Source: Fuerstiella sp. (GTDB taxonomy: Bacteria; Planctomycetota; Planctomycetia; Planctomycetales; Planctomycetaceae). From it: DNA of 45,336 nucleotides. The position numbers and the translations under genes were made by a program. Location of the stretch: positions 1 through 45,336 of the forward strand of contig JAQWLN010000061.1 in NCBI GenBank assembly GCA_029247265.1, in the 5' to 3' direction. This document shows positions 18,076 to 28,606 of this stretch, one piece after another (within the stretch, counting starts at the first letter, position 1; every line of letters starts with the position of its first letter). Below the pieces are notes generated by a model. It saw only the letters and a list, made by a program, of their open reading frames with translations, ran no database searches and was not told the DNA's origin.

Positions 18076-20625
18076 TCAGTTCGCAAAGTATTGGTGCTTC
18101 GCATCGCCGCCGCTGATCAGATAGGCGATCAGGTCCAGGATTTCGTCCTTCGTCAATCGGTTGAACAGCCCGACCGGCATTGGCGAGGTCTTCGAGACGA
18201 ACAGTTCTTCAATCTCATTGCGGTTGATACTTACTCGCTTGTTGGGATCGGTCAGGTCAGTATTCAGTGTCACCTTATCTCCATTCAGGTTAACCACTAC
18301 ACCCGTGTGGATGATGCCATCTTCGGTGAGGACCTGTACGGCCGAAAACTGATCGTTGATGACCTTGCTGGGGTTGATGACCTGATCCAGCAGATCGTGA
18401 GCAGAGTATCGACGACCGGCGGAAGTCAGGTCCGGCCCGGTCATGCCACCCTGATCGGCAAAGCGATGGCAGGCGTAGCAGCCGGTAGCTGTAAACATCC
18501 GACGACCATTGGCGAAGTCTCGTTTCTTCAGATCAGAACGGGCTGCAGCGGAGAGCTCGTCGAGAGTCCACTCTGTCATGCTTCGTCCGGCAAAGATCTC
18601 ACCGAGGTTTTCCAGTGCAGATTTCTTAACGGGCTTCTTCGCCAGCAGTTCTGCCATGGATTCCTTTTCCGATTCACTCAGCGATGCGACTGCGTCGGTT
18701 CGAATGAATTCAATGAACTTGTCGAAACTTGCGCCGCCTTTGTAGTTGGCGGCCTTCAGGAACCACTCAAAATAGACGGTCCGCAGTTCCGGCGTCCACC
18801 CGGCGGTCAGCATACGAATGGATCGGGCATACTGTAGTTGTTCTTCCTGAGTCGGAACCGATTGCATCAGGGTGATTGTTTTGGATGCGACCGTGGGAGA
18901 CTGCAGCCATGCCAGTGTTTCACACAGCAGCCAGTTGGATTCTGAAGACTCCGACGGGAACAGCGGATCGAGCTGTTCCGTCAGCCGAGCTGCAGTTGCG
19001 TCGTCAGGTCGGCCAAACCGGTTCAATGTAATCTGCGCTGTTCGCACGAAGGTGAGTTGCTGCTCGTGGCCAAGACTGGCGACATCAACAGAGGCCATAG
19101 CGTTCAGCAGCTTCGCTCCCATGTCGTTGTCCACAGCCGGACTGTCGTCGGTGCGATGTTGCGGACAAATGCCGGTAACGCGCACCAGGGCCAGCAGTGC
19201 CTCGACCTGAGTTGCTGGGTTCGTGTCAGAGAGTGCTCGCTCTGCCCATGTTTCCGCTGGTTGATGCTCGACAGCCGTGCGCGCGGCCCATCGTATAAAT
19301 CTGTCGTCGTGGTCCAGATAAGGCCATGCTGTTGCAACAGCTTTGGGGTCCTGGCGACCGTGAAAAACTTCCAGCGAATGCCTCAGGTCACGTTCTTTGC
19401 TGGGTTGAGGCGTGGCGTCTGCCAGCGCCGTGGATTCGTTGCCGACATAGGTGACGCGGTACAGGCCTGATTGTACGCGACGTCCGCCGATGGTGAAGTA
19501 CATTGCTCCGTCCGTTGGATGGATGATGGCGTCGGTGATGGGCAGCGGGGCACCCGTGACGAATTCTTCTTTGGTGGCCGTGTACGAAGATCCATTAGGT
19601 TTCAGGTGGACGGCGTAAAGCTTGCCCCAGCTCCAGTCGAGTGAGTACAGGGCGTTTTGGTATTTCGCGGGAAATTTGGCGCCGTAGCCAAACGTCATCC
19701 CCGTCGGTGACCCTGGTCCGATGTCCAGAATGCCGGGCAGGTTGTCAGCGTAGAACGGTGGCCGTTTACCTGCACCATTTCGCCAGCCAAACTCAGCGCC
19801 ACTGACCACGTGGCAGATTCGAGTGGGACGGTACCACGGTGTATTAAAGTCGTATTCCATGTCGGCGTCGTAAGTGAATAACTCACCTTCGCGATTAACC
19901 GCGGCGTCGAAGATGTTACGAAAGCCCGAGGCGACGGCTTCGAACTTTTTTCCGTCGGCAGAAACGCGATAGATGATTCCGCCTGGTGCCAGTACGCCGC
20001 GGTTGTGACCTCGACCATCCGGCATGCTGGGCAGCAGATGATCCTCTCCCCAGACCTGGCGCACCGGCGAACTGTCAGCCAGCTCCGGAGGAGTCGTGTT
20101 GTTGCCGGTTACCAGGTAGAATGCTTTTCCATCCGGAGTCGGCACGACTGCATGTACACCGTGATCACTTTTGGATTTTACATTGTGTAGTAATTCGACG
20201 TGGTCGAGCTGGTCGTCTGCGTTGCTGTCGGAAACGCGGTACAGTCCGCTGGGAATTTTCTGTTCGTAGTCATTGACGCCGACATACAGGCTGCCGAACG
20301 CCCAGACCATGCCGTTCACGCCACGTACGTCAGCGGGGACGCTTTCAATGTCCTGCGGGCTGACGGCCGTGTCTGGTGCCGGAGGAGTAATCCGATACAA
20401 GCCACCGAACTGATCACTGACCAGCAGACGGCCTTTGTCATCGGTGCACAGATTGGCCCACGAGCCCTGCTCATCTCCCGGCACCGAGTACAGCAGCTCA
20501 ACCTTAAAGCCTTCCTGCACCTTAATATTGGAAACGGGCGTTGCCGTCGGCTCTTCAGCACTCAAGCCGCTGCCGGACCAAGCTGTTAACATTCCCACCA
20601 TCACAATCAAACTACGATAACCCAC
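18076..20625 (-). CDS. PVC-type beta-propeller / HEAT-like / cytochrome c secreted protein
   Basis: About 849 residues from GTG 20625 (GGAG 9 nt upstream; followed directly by the signal peptide 'SLIVMVGMLTAWSGSGLSAEE'). An upstream in-frame ATG at 20670 lacks these features. N-terminal half: a GSDH-like six-bladed propeller ('GSWANLCTDDKGRLLVSDQFGGLYRI', 'GMTFGYGAKFPAKYQNALYSLDWSWGKLYAV'). Middle: alpha-helical HEAT-like region. C-terminus: a single c-type haem domain with CYACH about 134 residues from the end, 'MTGPDLTSAGRRY' and 'DLLDQVINPSKVI', typical of planctomycete haem-binding proteins. Likely periplasmic electron-transfer or sugar-oxidising protein; the substrate is unknown. No partner gene on this strand lies close by. 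Confidence 0.9.
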   Translation of the reverse strand: MGYRSLIVMVGMLTAWSGSGLSAEEPTATPVSNIKVQEGFKVELLYSVPGDEQGSWANLCTDDKGRLLVSDQFGGLYRITPPAPDTAVSPQDIESVPADVRGVNGMVWAFGSLYVGVNDYEQKIPSGLYRVSDSNADDQLDHVELLHNVKSKSDHGVHAVVPTPDGKAFYLVTGNNTTPPELADSSPVRQVWGEDHLLPSMPDGRGHNRGVLAPGGIIYRVSADGKKFEAVASGFRNIFDAAVNREGELFTYDADMEYDFNTPWYRPTRICHVVSGAEFGWRNGAGKRPPFYADNLPGILDIGPGSPTGMTFGYGAKFPAKYQNALYSLDWSWGKLYAVHLKPNGSSYTATKEEFVTGAPLPITDAIIHPTDGAMYFTIGGRRVQSGLYRVTYVGNESTALADATPQPSKERDLRHSLEVFHGRQDPKAVATAWPYLDHDDRFIRWAARTAVEHQPAETWAERALSDTNPATQVEALLALVRVTGICPQHRTDDSPAVDNDMGAKLLNAMASVDVASLGHEQQLTFVRTAQITLNRFGRPDDATAARLTEQLDPLFPSESSESNWLLCETLAWLQSPTVASKTITLMQSVPTQEEQLQYARSIRMLTAGWTPELRTVYFEWFLKAANYKGGASFDKFIEFIRTDAVASLSESEKESMAELLAKKPVKKSALENLGEIFAGRSMTEWTLDELSAAARSDLKKRDFANGRRMFTATGCYACHRFADQGGMTGPDLTSAGRRYSAHDLLDQVINPSKVINDQFSAVQVLTEDGIIHTGVVVNLNGDKVTLNTDLTDPNKRVSINRNEIEELFVSKTSPMPVGLFNRLTKDEILDLIAYLISGGDAKHQYFAN

Positions 20626-20670
20626 GATTATTTTCTCCGTACGGATGGACCGATATTTCTCACAAGGCAT

Positions 20671-21272
20671 TGGCCACGCTGCATCGCGCGGCAGTTGAGC
20701 GTCTATTCTCTATGTCATAATTGCCAATGCATCTCATTCACACAGGAATTTGTTCATTCCTCAACTCAGAGAACGAATTGGCCGCGAACAGCATCGTCCA
20801 TTGAGGCGATGGCAGCGGCGGAGAATTGAGCTCTTATCGAGTTGCCGAAAAGCGGCCCCTGATGTCATTCTCAGGTTGAGTAAGTCCTGTACAGAAACGA
20901 CGTTGCTCCGCACCTTTGACTTGAACGCGTCGCTGTCATTCGCTTTCATTTGTTGCACGACGGGGCATAAACTCGGAATAATGGGAATAAAGACTGTTTT
21001 TTCGGCAGCGAACACTTGTTGGATGGATGTGTTTTCCCTGAATCTGTCGAATAGTTACAATAGTTTGGTCGTTTCAATCATCGCTTTTTCCGGAACATTC
21101 TAATTTTGGCAGCGGTTCACCGGTCAATTCCGATTGCCTCTTGTTCGCTACGATTCATGCCCGGTGGTTTTCAGTGGTCAACGCTGCCGCACGGCAGTGA
21201 CCAAAGCAGACCTGTGAGATTTAACCTGACGCTAAAACTAAGCAAGAAACATATCTCCTGAAGAGACAACGA
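20671..21272. other. Intergenic region between divergent genes
   Basis: About 600 bases separating the minus-strand cytochrome gene from the plus-strand DUF1552 operon. Open frames here (for example 20761-21015) give products with no family resemblance. It should contain divergent promoters. A TTGCAC / GAATAA pair with 17-nt spacing (about 20952-20980) is the best-looking sigma70-like candidate, but it is weak and more than 280 nt from the start codon. Confidence 0.4.
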
Positions 21273-22592
21273 ATGATCAATCGCAGAAACATGATTCAGG
21301 GAATGGCAGCCGGCGTTGGCGCTGCATTCGGGACAACTCTTGTTCCTGGCAACGCCCAGGCAGCCGCCAGCAAGGCAGGCACGCCCAGGCGGGTTATCTT
21401 CTTCATGCAGAACCAGGGCTTCGACCCGGCGACCTGCGTTCCGAAAGGCATGACCAGCAGCGGATCGCTGGCAAAGGCCAAACTTCCTGAGCCGATCGAG
21501 GCACTCGAGCCATACAAGGAACGACTGCACATCATCAACGGCCTGCACGGCATGCACACCAGTCCCTCGCACAGCGCCTTTTTCGGCGCGCTTGGTGGAT
21601 ATCGTGGAAGTGACGGCGTGCCGCCCAGTGCCTCGACGATCGATTATGAAGTGAGCAAGGTTCTTCCACAGACGCTTCTGCCTCATCTGTGCATCGGCAT
21701 GGACTCCATTGAGAACATGACAACCAAGCCCACGATTGCGACGTTGTCGGCCACCGGCGCCGGGCAGCCAATCTTTATGCATTCGAATCCGAATCACCTT
21801 TATCAGATGCTGTATGGCGGCATCTCCACTGGCGATATTCGACTCCAGCACGAAGCGCGATCGAATGTGTTGAATCAGATCGAAAAGCTGGCAGTCGCAA
21901 ACGGCCGATCGCTGCCGACCTCCGATCGTCAGCGCTACGGCCAATACGTGCGGGGGTTCCAGGATGTCAACGGCCTGCGGGATCGCCTTGGCACGGTTGC
22001 CGATCACCTGCGCAAGTTCGCGCCTGTGGTGGACGAACGATACACCAAGCCGGAGTTTGAAACAGACTGGCACGATGTTCTGCTGGACCTCGGCATCTCC
22101 GCACTTACGTCGGGTATTACCAATACGCTGACGATCGGGTCCGGTCGTGGCGAGATCTTCGGTGCATGGAAAGGTCTGGGCGTCGAGCAACAAGGTCACA
22201 ACCTTGGGCATATGGAGCAGCCCGACAATCCGATCTGGATCAAGATCCGTCAGTACAACAGCCGCATGCTGGTGAGAATTATGGAGTCGCTGGAGAGCGT
22301 GCCGGAAGGCAGTGGTACCATGATGGATAACACGCTGATCGTCTATACCAGCAACAACGCGGACAAACAGCATACCAGCGGTGCCAACTGGCCGGTCATG
22401 TTGCTGGGCAACTTCGATGGCGCATTCAAGACCGGTTGTTTCACACAACTGGACGGCAAACGCCCGATCAATGCGTTGTACGCGACGCTGCTGCAAGTCT
22501 CCGGGCAGAATGTTGATCGCTTCAATATGAGCGAGCAATTGGCCAAAAAGTTCGACGCGAGTACCGGCCCGCTGAGGGAAGTGTTGGCATGA
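21273..22592 (+). CDS. DUF1552 family Tat-exported protein (divergent signature)
   Basis: 439 residues with a twin-arginine-type N-terminus ('[20 protein letters not shown]') and DUF1552 sequence: '[20 protein letters not shown]', '[26 protein letters not shown]', '[20 protein letters not shown]' and '[19 protein letters not shown]'. The HXXSHH signature is degenerate (H-N-L-G-H-M), unlike the paralogue at 3374. AAGAGA a few bases upstream may serve as the ribosome-binding site. It overlaps the following PSCyt/PSD gene by 4 nt (ATGA, 22589-22592), as in the first set. Function unknown. Confidence 0.9.
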   Translation: MINRRNMIQGMAAGVGAAFGTTLVPGNAQAAASKAGTPRRVIFFMQNQGFDPATCVPKGMTSSGSLAKAKLPEPIEALEPYKERLHIINGLHGMHTSPSHSAFFGALGGYRGSDGVPPSASTIDYEVSKVLPQTLLPHLCIGMDSIENMTTKPTIATLSATGAGQPIFMHSNPNHLYQMLYGGISTGDIRLQHEARSNVLNQIEKLAVANGRSLPTSDRQRYGQYVRGFQDVNGLRDRLGTVADHLRKFAPVVDERYTKPEFETDWHDVLLDLGISALTSGITNTLTIGSGRGEIFGAWKGLGVEQQGHNLGHMEQPDNPIWIKIRQYNSRMLVRIMESLESVPEGSGTMMDNTLIVYTSNNADKQHTSGANWPVMLLGNFDGAFKTGCFTQLDGKRPINALYATLLQVSGQNVDRFNMSEQLAKKFDASTGPLREVLA

Positions 22593-25156
22593 ATAGGGTC
22601 ACAATTGTTCTGGCAGTAATGCTCTCGTGGGGCGTGCTGCCGGTTGCAGGTGGCGAGACCTACACGCCTGGCCAGAAGATCAACAGAGACTTCGCCAGTT
22701 TTGCCAAAGTGTTTCTGGCCAGTCATTGTGTCGACTGTCATGGTGAGACGGATCCTGAGGGCAATCTGTCGCTCACTGAGCTGGGGCCGATTGACGAACT
22801 CAACGCCGGCATCTGGAAATCAGTGTGGGCGCAGGTTACCTTGAAGGAGATGCCGCCCCAAGATGCGGACCAGCCAAACGTCGTTGAACGATTGCAGTTC
22901 TCCGACTGGATCGTCGGTGAACTGGAACGCGTCATGCGAGATAAGGGTGGGTTCCGTGCGCTCCTGGATCCGAACAAGGGAAACTACGTCGATCACGATC
23001 TGCTGTTCGGCACGCTGCCCGAAGGCATCAAACTCAAACCGACATCATCACCGGCACGTCTCTGGCGTGTGACACTCCAGGAACACATCACGCGCCTTAA
23101 CGAGCTGATCAATACGGAGCCGGAATTCAATCGGGAAAAGCCAGGTCTTCGCACCCATGGAGATGTCGTTCCCACCAACCACGGCGGTGAACTTAAGCTC
23201 TATTTTGGGACGGACCGCATCATCAAATGGCAGGGCGGGACCGTCGCCTATGCCACTTCGGTCAAAAGTGTGCCAGCCGTCCTGTCGACGGCGCGTGATC
23301 ACGGACTTGAAAACTATCCGGACTTCTATACGGTCAACAGTGCAGAAGCGACACAGATTATGGGTGTTGCAGGGGACATCCTCCGCTACATGGCCTACGG
23401 CCCGCTGAGCATCGCGAACCCGGAACAGATCACCGACGATCCCAACTCGTATGAGATCGTCGGCGACATCCGCGGCCTGCCTACTGCTCTCGTCTACAGC
23501 ACCAAAGTTGTACGTCCGTTGACGCCGGTACACGATCTCATGCAAGAAGAGGGTGTCTCGGACGAACATTTAATTGCTGCAGTGGACTACCTCTTCGAAG
23601 CGCTCACTTTCCGACCGCCGACCAGGGATCAATCGGATTCTTACCTGGCAATCGTTAAACAGTCGATCGAAAAGCTCGGCAGGAATGATGGTGCTGTCCT
23701 CGGTTTGTCCTCCATCTTCCTCGATCGCGACGCACTCTTCAGGCCGGAGCTGGTCGAAAGCAGCAAACCGGATCGGCATGGTCGCGCTATGCTTCAGGAC
23801 TGGGAGTTGGGCCTGGCGGTGAATCACGCACTGAGATACATCAAGCCGGACGGTGAACTGCGGAAGGCAATCGTCAATGGGCAAATGCGGAACAGGGCCG
23901 ATGTCAAACGCGAAGTTGAACGCATGCTGGCCGACGACAGCATCCGTAAGCCGCGTATCCTGCGATTTTTCCGTGATTACTTCGACTACGATCGTGGTGG
24001 CTACATCTGCAAGGACTCGAAAGCGCTGGCGGATACGGGCGCCAGCAACAGGGGAACGTCCCACTATCGCGCGATGTTTGACGCGACTGCGAGTACGGAT
24101 CGTCTGATTGAACTCATCCTGCAGGAAGACAGGGACGTGCTTAAGCAGCTGCTCACGACGGACAGGGTCGTCGCCACCATGACTGACAATGTCTACTTCG
24201 GCCGGAAAAACACGCCTGAAGAAAGAAAGGCGTCCGTCGCTGCTGCCAAGAAGGCAGCCGAAGAGGCGACAAAGAGGGACGCCGCCAAACTGTCGGCGGC
24301 AGCAAACGAGGTTGCCGAACTTGAGGCCAGATTGGAGGCCAACCCCGAAGATAAGGCGACTCAGAGGTCGTTGGAGCGACAAAGGAAAGTGCTGGCGGCG
24401 GTGAAGAAGACCGCGAACAGGAAGAAGCGAACGAACGAGAATCATGATGTTGCCCAGGCAGACCTTTCGGGGCCGAAAATATTTGCCCGCGTGAGTCGCC
24501 GCAGCTTCGGCAACGGGTCCATGAAACCAGACCGCATCCTGGCCACGGCGCCAGATGGTCAGCGTCTGGGCATTCTGACCCATCCCAGCTGGCTGGTTTC
24601 ACACTCGGACGCTATGGACAATCATGCCATCCTGCGAGGCCGATGGATTCGCGAACGGTTGCTTGGCGGTGGCATTCCCGATGTGCCAATCACAGTGGAC
24701 GCCATGCTGCCGGATGATCCCGAGAGCACGTTGCGTCAACGCATGCACGTCACACGGGACACTTACTGCTGGACCTGCCACAGGAAGATGGATCCGTTGG
24801 GTCTGCCGTTCGAAATGTACAACCACGCGGGCCTGTTTCGGGAACTTGAACTTAACAAACCCGTCGACACTACGGGCGAGATCATCGATTCCGGCGACCC
24901 GAGGATCGACGGCAAAGTCTCCAATGCCATTGAGATGATTCAGAAGCTCGCGGAGAGCAAACGCGCCGAACAGGTCTTTGTTCGCCATGCTTTCCGCTTC
25001 TGGATGGGCCGCAACGAGACTATCAACGATGCCGCTGTTCTGCAGGCCGCCTGGCACGCCTATCGCGACAACGGTGGCAGCATGAAAGCGATGCTCACAT
25101 CACTGCTTACGTCTGATGCCTTTCTTTATCGCAAGGTTGAGCACAACCCGGGTTGA
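22589..25156 (+). CDS. PSCyt/PSD-type di-haem secreted protein with coiled-coil insertion
   Basis: 855 residues. Signal peptide ('[22 protein letters not shown]'), PSCyt1-like haem motif CVDCH at 47-51, DUF1592-type region ('[18 protein letters not shown]', '[18 protein letters not shown]'), then a charged Ala/Lys/Glu-rich coiled coil (about 535-620), then DUF1588-like sequence ('[24 protein letters not shown]') with the second haem motif CWTCH and '[17 protein letters not shown]', and a DUF1585-like end ('[16 protein letters not shown]'). It is more distant from the two PSCyt/PSD genes at the left edge than they are from each other. Translationally coupled to the upstream DUF1552 gene; a sulfatase gene starts 43 nt after its stop. 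Function unknown. Confidence 0.9.
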   Translation: MNRVTIVLAVMLSWGVLPVAGGETYTPGQKINRDFASFAKVFLASHCVDCHGETDPEGNLSLTELGPIDELNAGIWKSVWAQVTLKEMPPQDADQPNVVERLQFSDWIVGELERVMRDKGGFRALLDPNKGNYVDHDLLFGTLPEGIKLKPTSSPARLWRVTLQEHITRLNELINTEPEFNREKPGLRTHGDVVPTNHGGELKLYFGTDRIIKWQGGTVAYATSVKSVPAVLSTARDHGLENYPDFYTVNSAEATQIMGVAGDILRYMAYGPLSIANPEQITDDPNSYEIVGDIRGLPTALVYSTKVVRPLTPVHDLMQEEGVSDEHLIAAVDYLFEALTFRPPTRDQSDSYLAIVKQSIEKLGRNDGAVLGLSSIFLDRDALFRPELVESSKPDRHGRAMLQDWELGLAVNHALRYIKPDGELRKAIVNGQMRNRADVKREVERMLADDSIRKPRILRFFRDYFDYDRGGYICKDSKALADTGASNRGTSHYRAMFDATASTDRLIELILQEDRDVLKQLLTTDRVVATMTDNVYFGRKNTPEERKASVAAAKKAAEEATKRDAAKLSAAANEVAELEARLEANPEDKATQRSLERQRKVLAAVKKTANRKKRTNENHDVAQADLSGPKIFARVSRRSFGNGSMKPDRILATAPDGQRLGILTHPSWLVSHSDAMDNHAILRGRWIRERLLGGGIPDVPITVDAMLPDDPESTLRQRMHVTRDTYCWTCHRKMDPLGLPFEMYNHAGLFRELELNKPVDTTGEIIDSGDPRIDGKVSNAIEMIQKLAESKRAEQVFVRHAFRFWMGRNETINDAAVLQAAWHAYRDNGGSMKAMLTSLLTSDAFLYRKVEHNPG

Positions 25157-25199
25157 GGGTTGTCGCACCAGTGATTCAATCGTTACCGAGGTAGTCACT

Positions 25200-26540
25200 A
25201 TGAATCGTTCAGCTCTGTGCGCATTCTGCCTCGTTTTTTCGTTGTCCACGATGACGGTCGCTGCTGACGCAGGCCGACCGGCCAACATTGTGCTGATCAT
25301 GGCGGACGACGTGGGCTATGAATGTTTCAGCAGTTATGGCAGCGAGACTTTTTCGACGCCCGTTCTTGACGGCCTGGCGAAAGAGGGCATTCGTTTCGAA
25401 AACTGTCATTCCACCCCGCTGTGCACCCCCAGTCGTGTCAACCTGATGTCAGGAAAGTCCAACGTTCACAACTACCAGGACTTTGGCGTCTATCCGAAAG
25501 GCGAGCCAACGTTTGCCGATCGCTTCAGAAAGTTCGGTTACAGCACGGCGGTTGCCGGCAAGTGGCAGTTGGCAGGAAACGACCGAGGAATACTGCCGGG
25601 TGAGGCGGGTTTTGATACCCATTGTCTCTGGAATATTCCTGGTTCCAAACGCCCACGATACTGGGATCCGTCATACGTTCAGGACGGCATGACTTTGAAA
25701 TTGCCCGCCGGCACTTACGGTCCTGATGTCATGACTGATTTCATCATTGACTTCATCGGTAACAACAAAGATCGGCCTTTTCTTGCGTATTACCCAATGG
25801 TGCTGGTGCACAACCCTTTTCCGCCGACCCCGGACAGTGTCGATCGCAACGAAAAAGACAACGTCATAAACTTCATCGACATGGTCGGCTACATGGACAA
25901 ATGCGTTGGCCGCATCGTTGACGCTCTGGACGACAATGGTCTGCGCGAGAATACGCTCCTCATCTTCACGGGTGACAACGGCACCAACCATGTGTTGACT
26001 TATCCGTATCAGGGCCAGCCGTTTACCGGGGGCAAGGGGTTTACGCATGATCATGGGACCCATGTGCCTCTGATCGCCAACTGGCCCGGTAGGATTCCGG
26101 CTGGGCAGTTGAATAATGACCTCATCTGCTTTTCTGACTTCTTCCCAACCATCGTGGAAGCAGCGGGGCTGAAGCCGAAAAAAATCACCGACGGCGACGG
26201 TCAAAGCTTTTGGCCGCAGTTGCAGGGCCGCACCGGTAACACGCGCGACTGGATTTACGGTTACTACTTTCCGCGTCCTTATGCACAGAAGTTTGATGAC
26301 AAGTACAACCATTGGGAAGTACGTTACGCCCGTGACAAACAATTCAAACTCTACGGCAATGGTGAACTGTACGACACCGTCCGTGACGTATTGGAGCAGG
26401 ATGTCATTTCCGTGAGCAAGGGCACCGTCAAATCCCAACAGGCCAGAGTTGCACTCCAGAAGGTTCTGGACCGTTACCCAGCGCAGGGTCGCGCTGTTGA
26501 CCGCAGTCGAGTCAAGGGCGTGCGCAAACCAGCCAGATAA
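25200..26540 (+). CDS. Secreted sulfatase (CTPSR, GKWQ variant)
   Basis: 446 residues from ATG 25200, chosen because GAGGT (25188-25192) lies 7 nt upstream and a signal peptide ('LCAFCLVFSLSTMTVAADA') follows. The frame is also open upstream. Family marks: 'IMADDVGYECFSSYG', formylglycine motif C-T-P-S-R, 'AGKWQLAGN' with Gln for the usual His, 'TGDNGTN', and 'GGKGFTHDHGTHVPL' for the conserved Lys/His region. Third member of the gene set DUF1552-PSCyt/PSD-sulfatase. It is close in sequence style to the sulfatases at 7146 and 33099. Predicted to act outside the cytoplasm on a sulfated sugar. Confidence 0.93.
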   Translation: MNRSALCAFCLVFSLSTMTVAADAGRPANIVLIMADDVGYECFSSYGSETFSTPVLDGLAKEGIRFENCHSTPLCTPSRVNLMSGKSNVHNYQDFGVYPKGEPTFADRFRKFGYSTAVAGKWQLAGNDRGILPGEAGFDTHCLWNIPGSKRPRYWDPSYVQDGMTLKLPAGTYGPDVMTDFIIDFIGNNKDRPFLAYYPMVLVHNPFPPTPDSVDRNEKDNVINFIDMVGYMDKCVGRIVDALDDNGLRENTLLIFTGDNGTNHVLTYPYQGQPFTGGKGFTHDHGTHVPLIANWPGRIPAGQLNNDLICFSDFFPTIVEAAGLKPKKITDGDGQSFWPQLQGRTGNTRDWIYGYYFPRPYAQKFDDKYNHWEVRYARDKQFKLYGNGELYDTVRDVLEQDVISVSKGTVKSQQARVALQKVLDRYPAQGRAVDRSRVKGVRKPAR

Positions 26541-26563
26541 TAAAAAAACAGCCACTCATCGTG

Positions 26564-26576
26564 GTCGCTCTGCGAC
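26564..26576. terminator. Possible bidirectional hairpin between convergent operons
   Basis: GTCGC-TCT-GCGAC, a 5-bp stem with a 3-nt loop, in the 60-nt gap between the plus-strand sulfatase stop and the minus-strand DUF1080 stop. An A-run lies on the left side, which would be U-rich for the minus-strand transcript. Short stem, so only a weak candidate. Confidence 0.3.
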
Positions 26577-26600
26577 GACCGAATTCAGCGTCCGCGGACA

Positions 26601-27371
26601 TTATGAAGCTTCAGTCAGATCTTTGACGCAGATGTTCCTGAAGCGGACGACGCCCTTCGGTCCCTTATGGATCTGCAACCCGAAGAAGCCTTTGGGATAA
26701 CTTCCATCATCGATCCAATGGGCCGCCGGGACTCCGTTCACCCAGCTCTTAACGACGTTTCCTTTGGCCGAAATTGTCAATCGATTCCACTGGCCCTTGA
26801 CGAGCGCTGCCCGCACCTGTGTGTGCTCCTTCAACCACAACGGATAGAAGTATCCCCCGCAGCTTTGGCCATAGATGCCGCCGGACCAACCCCGTTTCTG
26901 CTCATGGCCTTCCATCTCACCTTGAGGACCGAATACGGTCTGAGTACCATTTTTGTTTGGCCGTGACTGAGCCCGAAACATGACGCCCGTATTGGTGTCG
27001 ACTTTCCACTTGATGTCGCATGTAAATACAAAGTCCTTGAAATCGCGGTTGTCAGTGCACAGGTAGGTACTGTTGGATCCCGGCACACAGGTGCCGACGA
27101 TGCTTCCTTCATTGACTGTGAATTCGCAAGTCCCACCGAGCGGCTTCCAGCCCGTCAGATCTTTGCCGTTAAACAACGGTTCAAATCCCTCGGTAAACGA
27201 AGGTTCCCGGTCGGTGTTCAGCAACATCTCGCCGGGCTTCGGAACGTTCTCCTGCGACTTGTATTTTTCATACCACGCACTCTGACTGGAAGCCAGCGTC
27301 TGTCCAACGACTGCTGCAGGCAGACAAAACAGGCAGCAGTTGGAAAGAAGGAGTACGAATCGATACTGCAT
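26601..27371 (-). CDS. DUF1080 / 3-keto-disaccharide hydrolase family protein
   Basis: 256 residues. Signal peptide about 1-23 ('LLLSNCCLFCLPAAVVGQ'). PF06439-type beta-sandwich from about 63: 'FEPLFNGKDLTGWKPLGG', 'GSIVGTCVPGSNSTYLCTD', 'FKDFVFTCDIKWKVDTNTGVMFRAQ', 'WNRLTISAKGNVVKSWVNG' and a terminal 'GVVRFRNICVKDL'. The family resembles concanavalin-like glycan-binding and hydrolase domains and is named for hydrolysis of 3-keto-disaccharides. Last gene of the minus-strand cluster 35285-26601, so it probably acts on sugars released by the upstream enzymes. A Gfo/Idh/MocA oxidoreductase at 37152 could supply keto-sugars (inference). Confidence 0.9.
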   Translation of the reverse strand: MQYRFVLLLSNCCLFCLPAAVVGQTLASSQSAWYEKYKSQENVPKPGEMLLNTDREPSFTEGFEPLFNGKDLTGWKPLGGTCEFTVNEGSIVGTCVPGSNSTYLCTDNRDFKDFVFTCDIKWKVDTNTGVMFRAQSRPNKNGTQTVFGPQGEMEGHEQKRGWSGGIYGQSCGGYFYPLWLKEHTQVRAALVKGQWNRLTISAKGNVVKSWVNGVPAAHWIDDGSYPKGFFGLQIHKGPKGVVRFRNICVKDLTEAS

Positions 27372-27484
27372 GACAGTTTGCCTTGTGGATACGGATACGT
27401 GGTTGCGGCTTTCAGCCGTTTAGAATCGAATGATGATCAGGGGCCGGCAGAGATCGGCCGATTGCACGGCTTTCGCGTCACCCG

Positions 27485-28537
27485 TCATTTCAGGCGGAGG
27501 ACACGGTGGTGTCCGGTATCGACGACATAGACGGACCCATCTTCATGAACGCAGACGCCGTGAGGACGCAACAGCCCGCGTCGCGGTTTCTCGACGCCGC
27601 TGCCCAGAATACTTGTCACGGTGGCCTTGTTCGGATCATAAAGCCGCACTCGCTTGTTCTGATCGTCGGCAATAATCACGTTGTCATTCAGGTCGATCGC
27701 GACATGTTTGGGTGAATTCAGCTGGGCGGCCAACGCAGCCCCGTCAGCACCTCCGGCTTTTCCAGTCCCTGCGACGGTGCGAATCCTGCCTTCAGGCGTC
27801 ACCACACGCAAAGCGTGGCCGCCTCGCTCCAGGATATACACGTTGTCCTTCGAATCGACGGCCACCGCACGTGGATCAACCAGAGGGCTTTCCGTTGCCA
27901 TGTTGCCATCGGTGGGCACGCCCTTTTTTCCATTACCTGCGACTGTGCTGACCGTATCGGTCTTCAGATCTACCATGCGGATACGCAGGTTCTTCAGATC
28001 GGCCACATACAGCTTGTTATTGGTGGAATTCAGTGAGACACACATCAGAAAATTGAACTCGGCCGCGGAGGCAGGTCCGCCATCACCGCTGAAGCCCGGC
28101 TTTCCCGTTCCCGCAACCGTCGTGATGATTCCCGTCTTGCCATCGATCCGGCGAACGCAGTGGTTCCAGCTGTCGGCAATGTACAGATCACCTGCGGGAG
28201 TCACGGCGACATTGTGCATGCCGTTGAACGTGGCGTCTTTGGCCGGTCCACCGTCTCCTGTGTATCCCTCACTGCCGTCGCCCGCGATTGTTGTGAACTG
28301 ACCAGCCGTATCCAGCTTGTGAACTCGTCCGCCGGACAATTCCACAATGTACATGTTGCCCTGTTTGTCGAAGTCGACTCCAAAGGGCGAATCAAGCTTG
28401 CCTGCTTCGGGGTTCTTCACATCAGCCAGTGATTCGCCGATGACAATTGAGGAACGCGGGCGCTGTGCCGTTGCAACATTGGTCAGACAGCTGGCAAGTA
28501 CACAGCACGCGAAAAAACGGGTGGCGATTTGGGTCAT
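27485..28537 (-). CDS. Secreted NHL-repeat beta-propeller protein
   Basis: 350 residues with a signal peptide ('MTQIATRFFACCVLASCLTNVATAQ') and about six NHL blades repeating the pattern 'GVDFDKQGNMYIVELSGGRVHKLD', 'TTIAGDGSEGYTGDGGPA', 'YIADSWNHCVRRID' and 'VVDTGHHRVLRL'. There is no catalytic motif. Predicted extracytoplasmic binding or scaffold propeller; NHL propellers of this type are abundant in planctomycetes without known ligands. It lies between the SASA esterase (69-nt gap) and the DUF1080 gene (113-nt gap) on the same strand. Confidence 0.9.
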   Translation of the reverse strand: MTQIATRFFACCVLASCLTNVATAQRPRSSIVIGESLADVKNPEAGKLDSPFGVDFDKQGNMYIVELSGGRVHKLDTAGQFTTIAGDGSEGYTGDGGPAKDATFNGMHNVAVTPAGDLYIADSWNHCVRRIDGKTGIITTVAGTGKPGFSGDGGPASAAEFNFLMCVSLNSTNNKLYVADLKNLRIRMVDLKTDTVSTVAGNGKKGVPTDGNMATESPLVDPRAVAVDSKDNVYILERGGHALRVVTPEGRIRTVAGTGKAGGADGAALAAQLNSPKHVAIDLNDNVIIADDQNKRVRLYDPNKATVTSILGSGVEKPRRGLLRPHGVCVHEDGSVYVVDTGHHRVLRLK

Positions 28538-28606
28538 CTCTGCTCCTCTATTGGTGGTGGCTGTGCTTGCACGAATCGCGGCTGACAGCTTGTGAGAAAA
28601 CTTTGC

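Noticed and set aside
20761..21103. Open frames on both strands in the 600-base gap before the second DUF1552 gene
   Set aside because: Composition and sequence look random, with no homology; more likely a promoter region.
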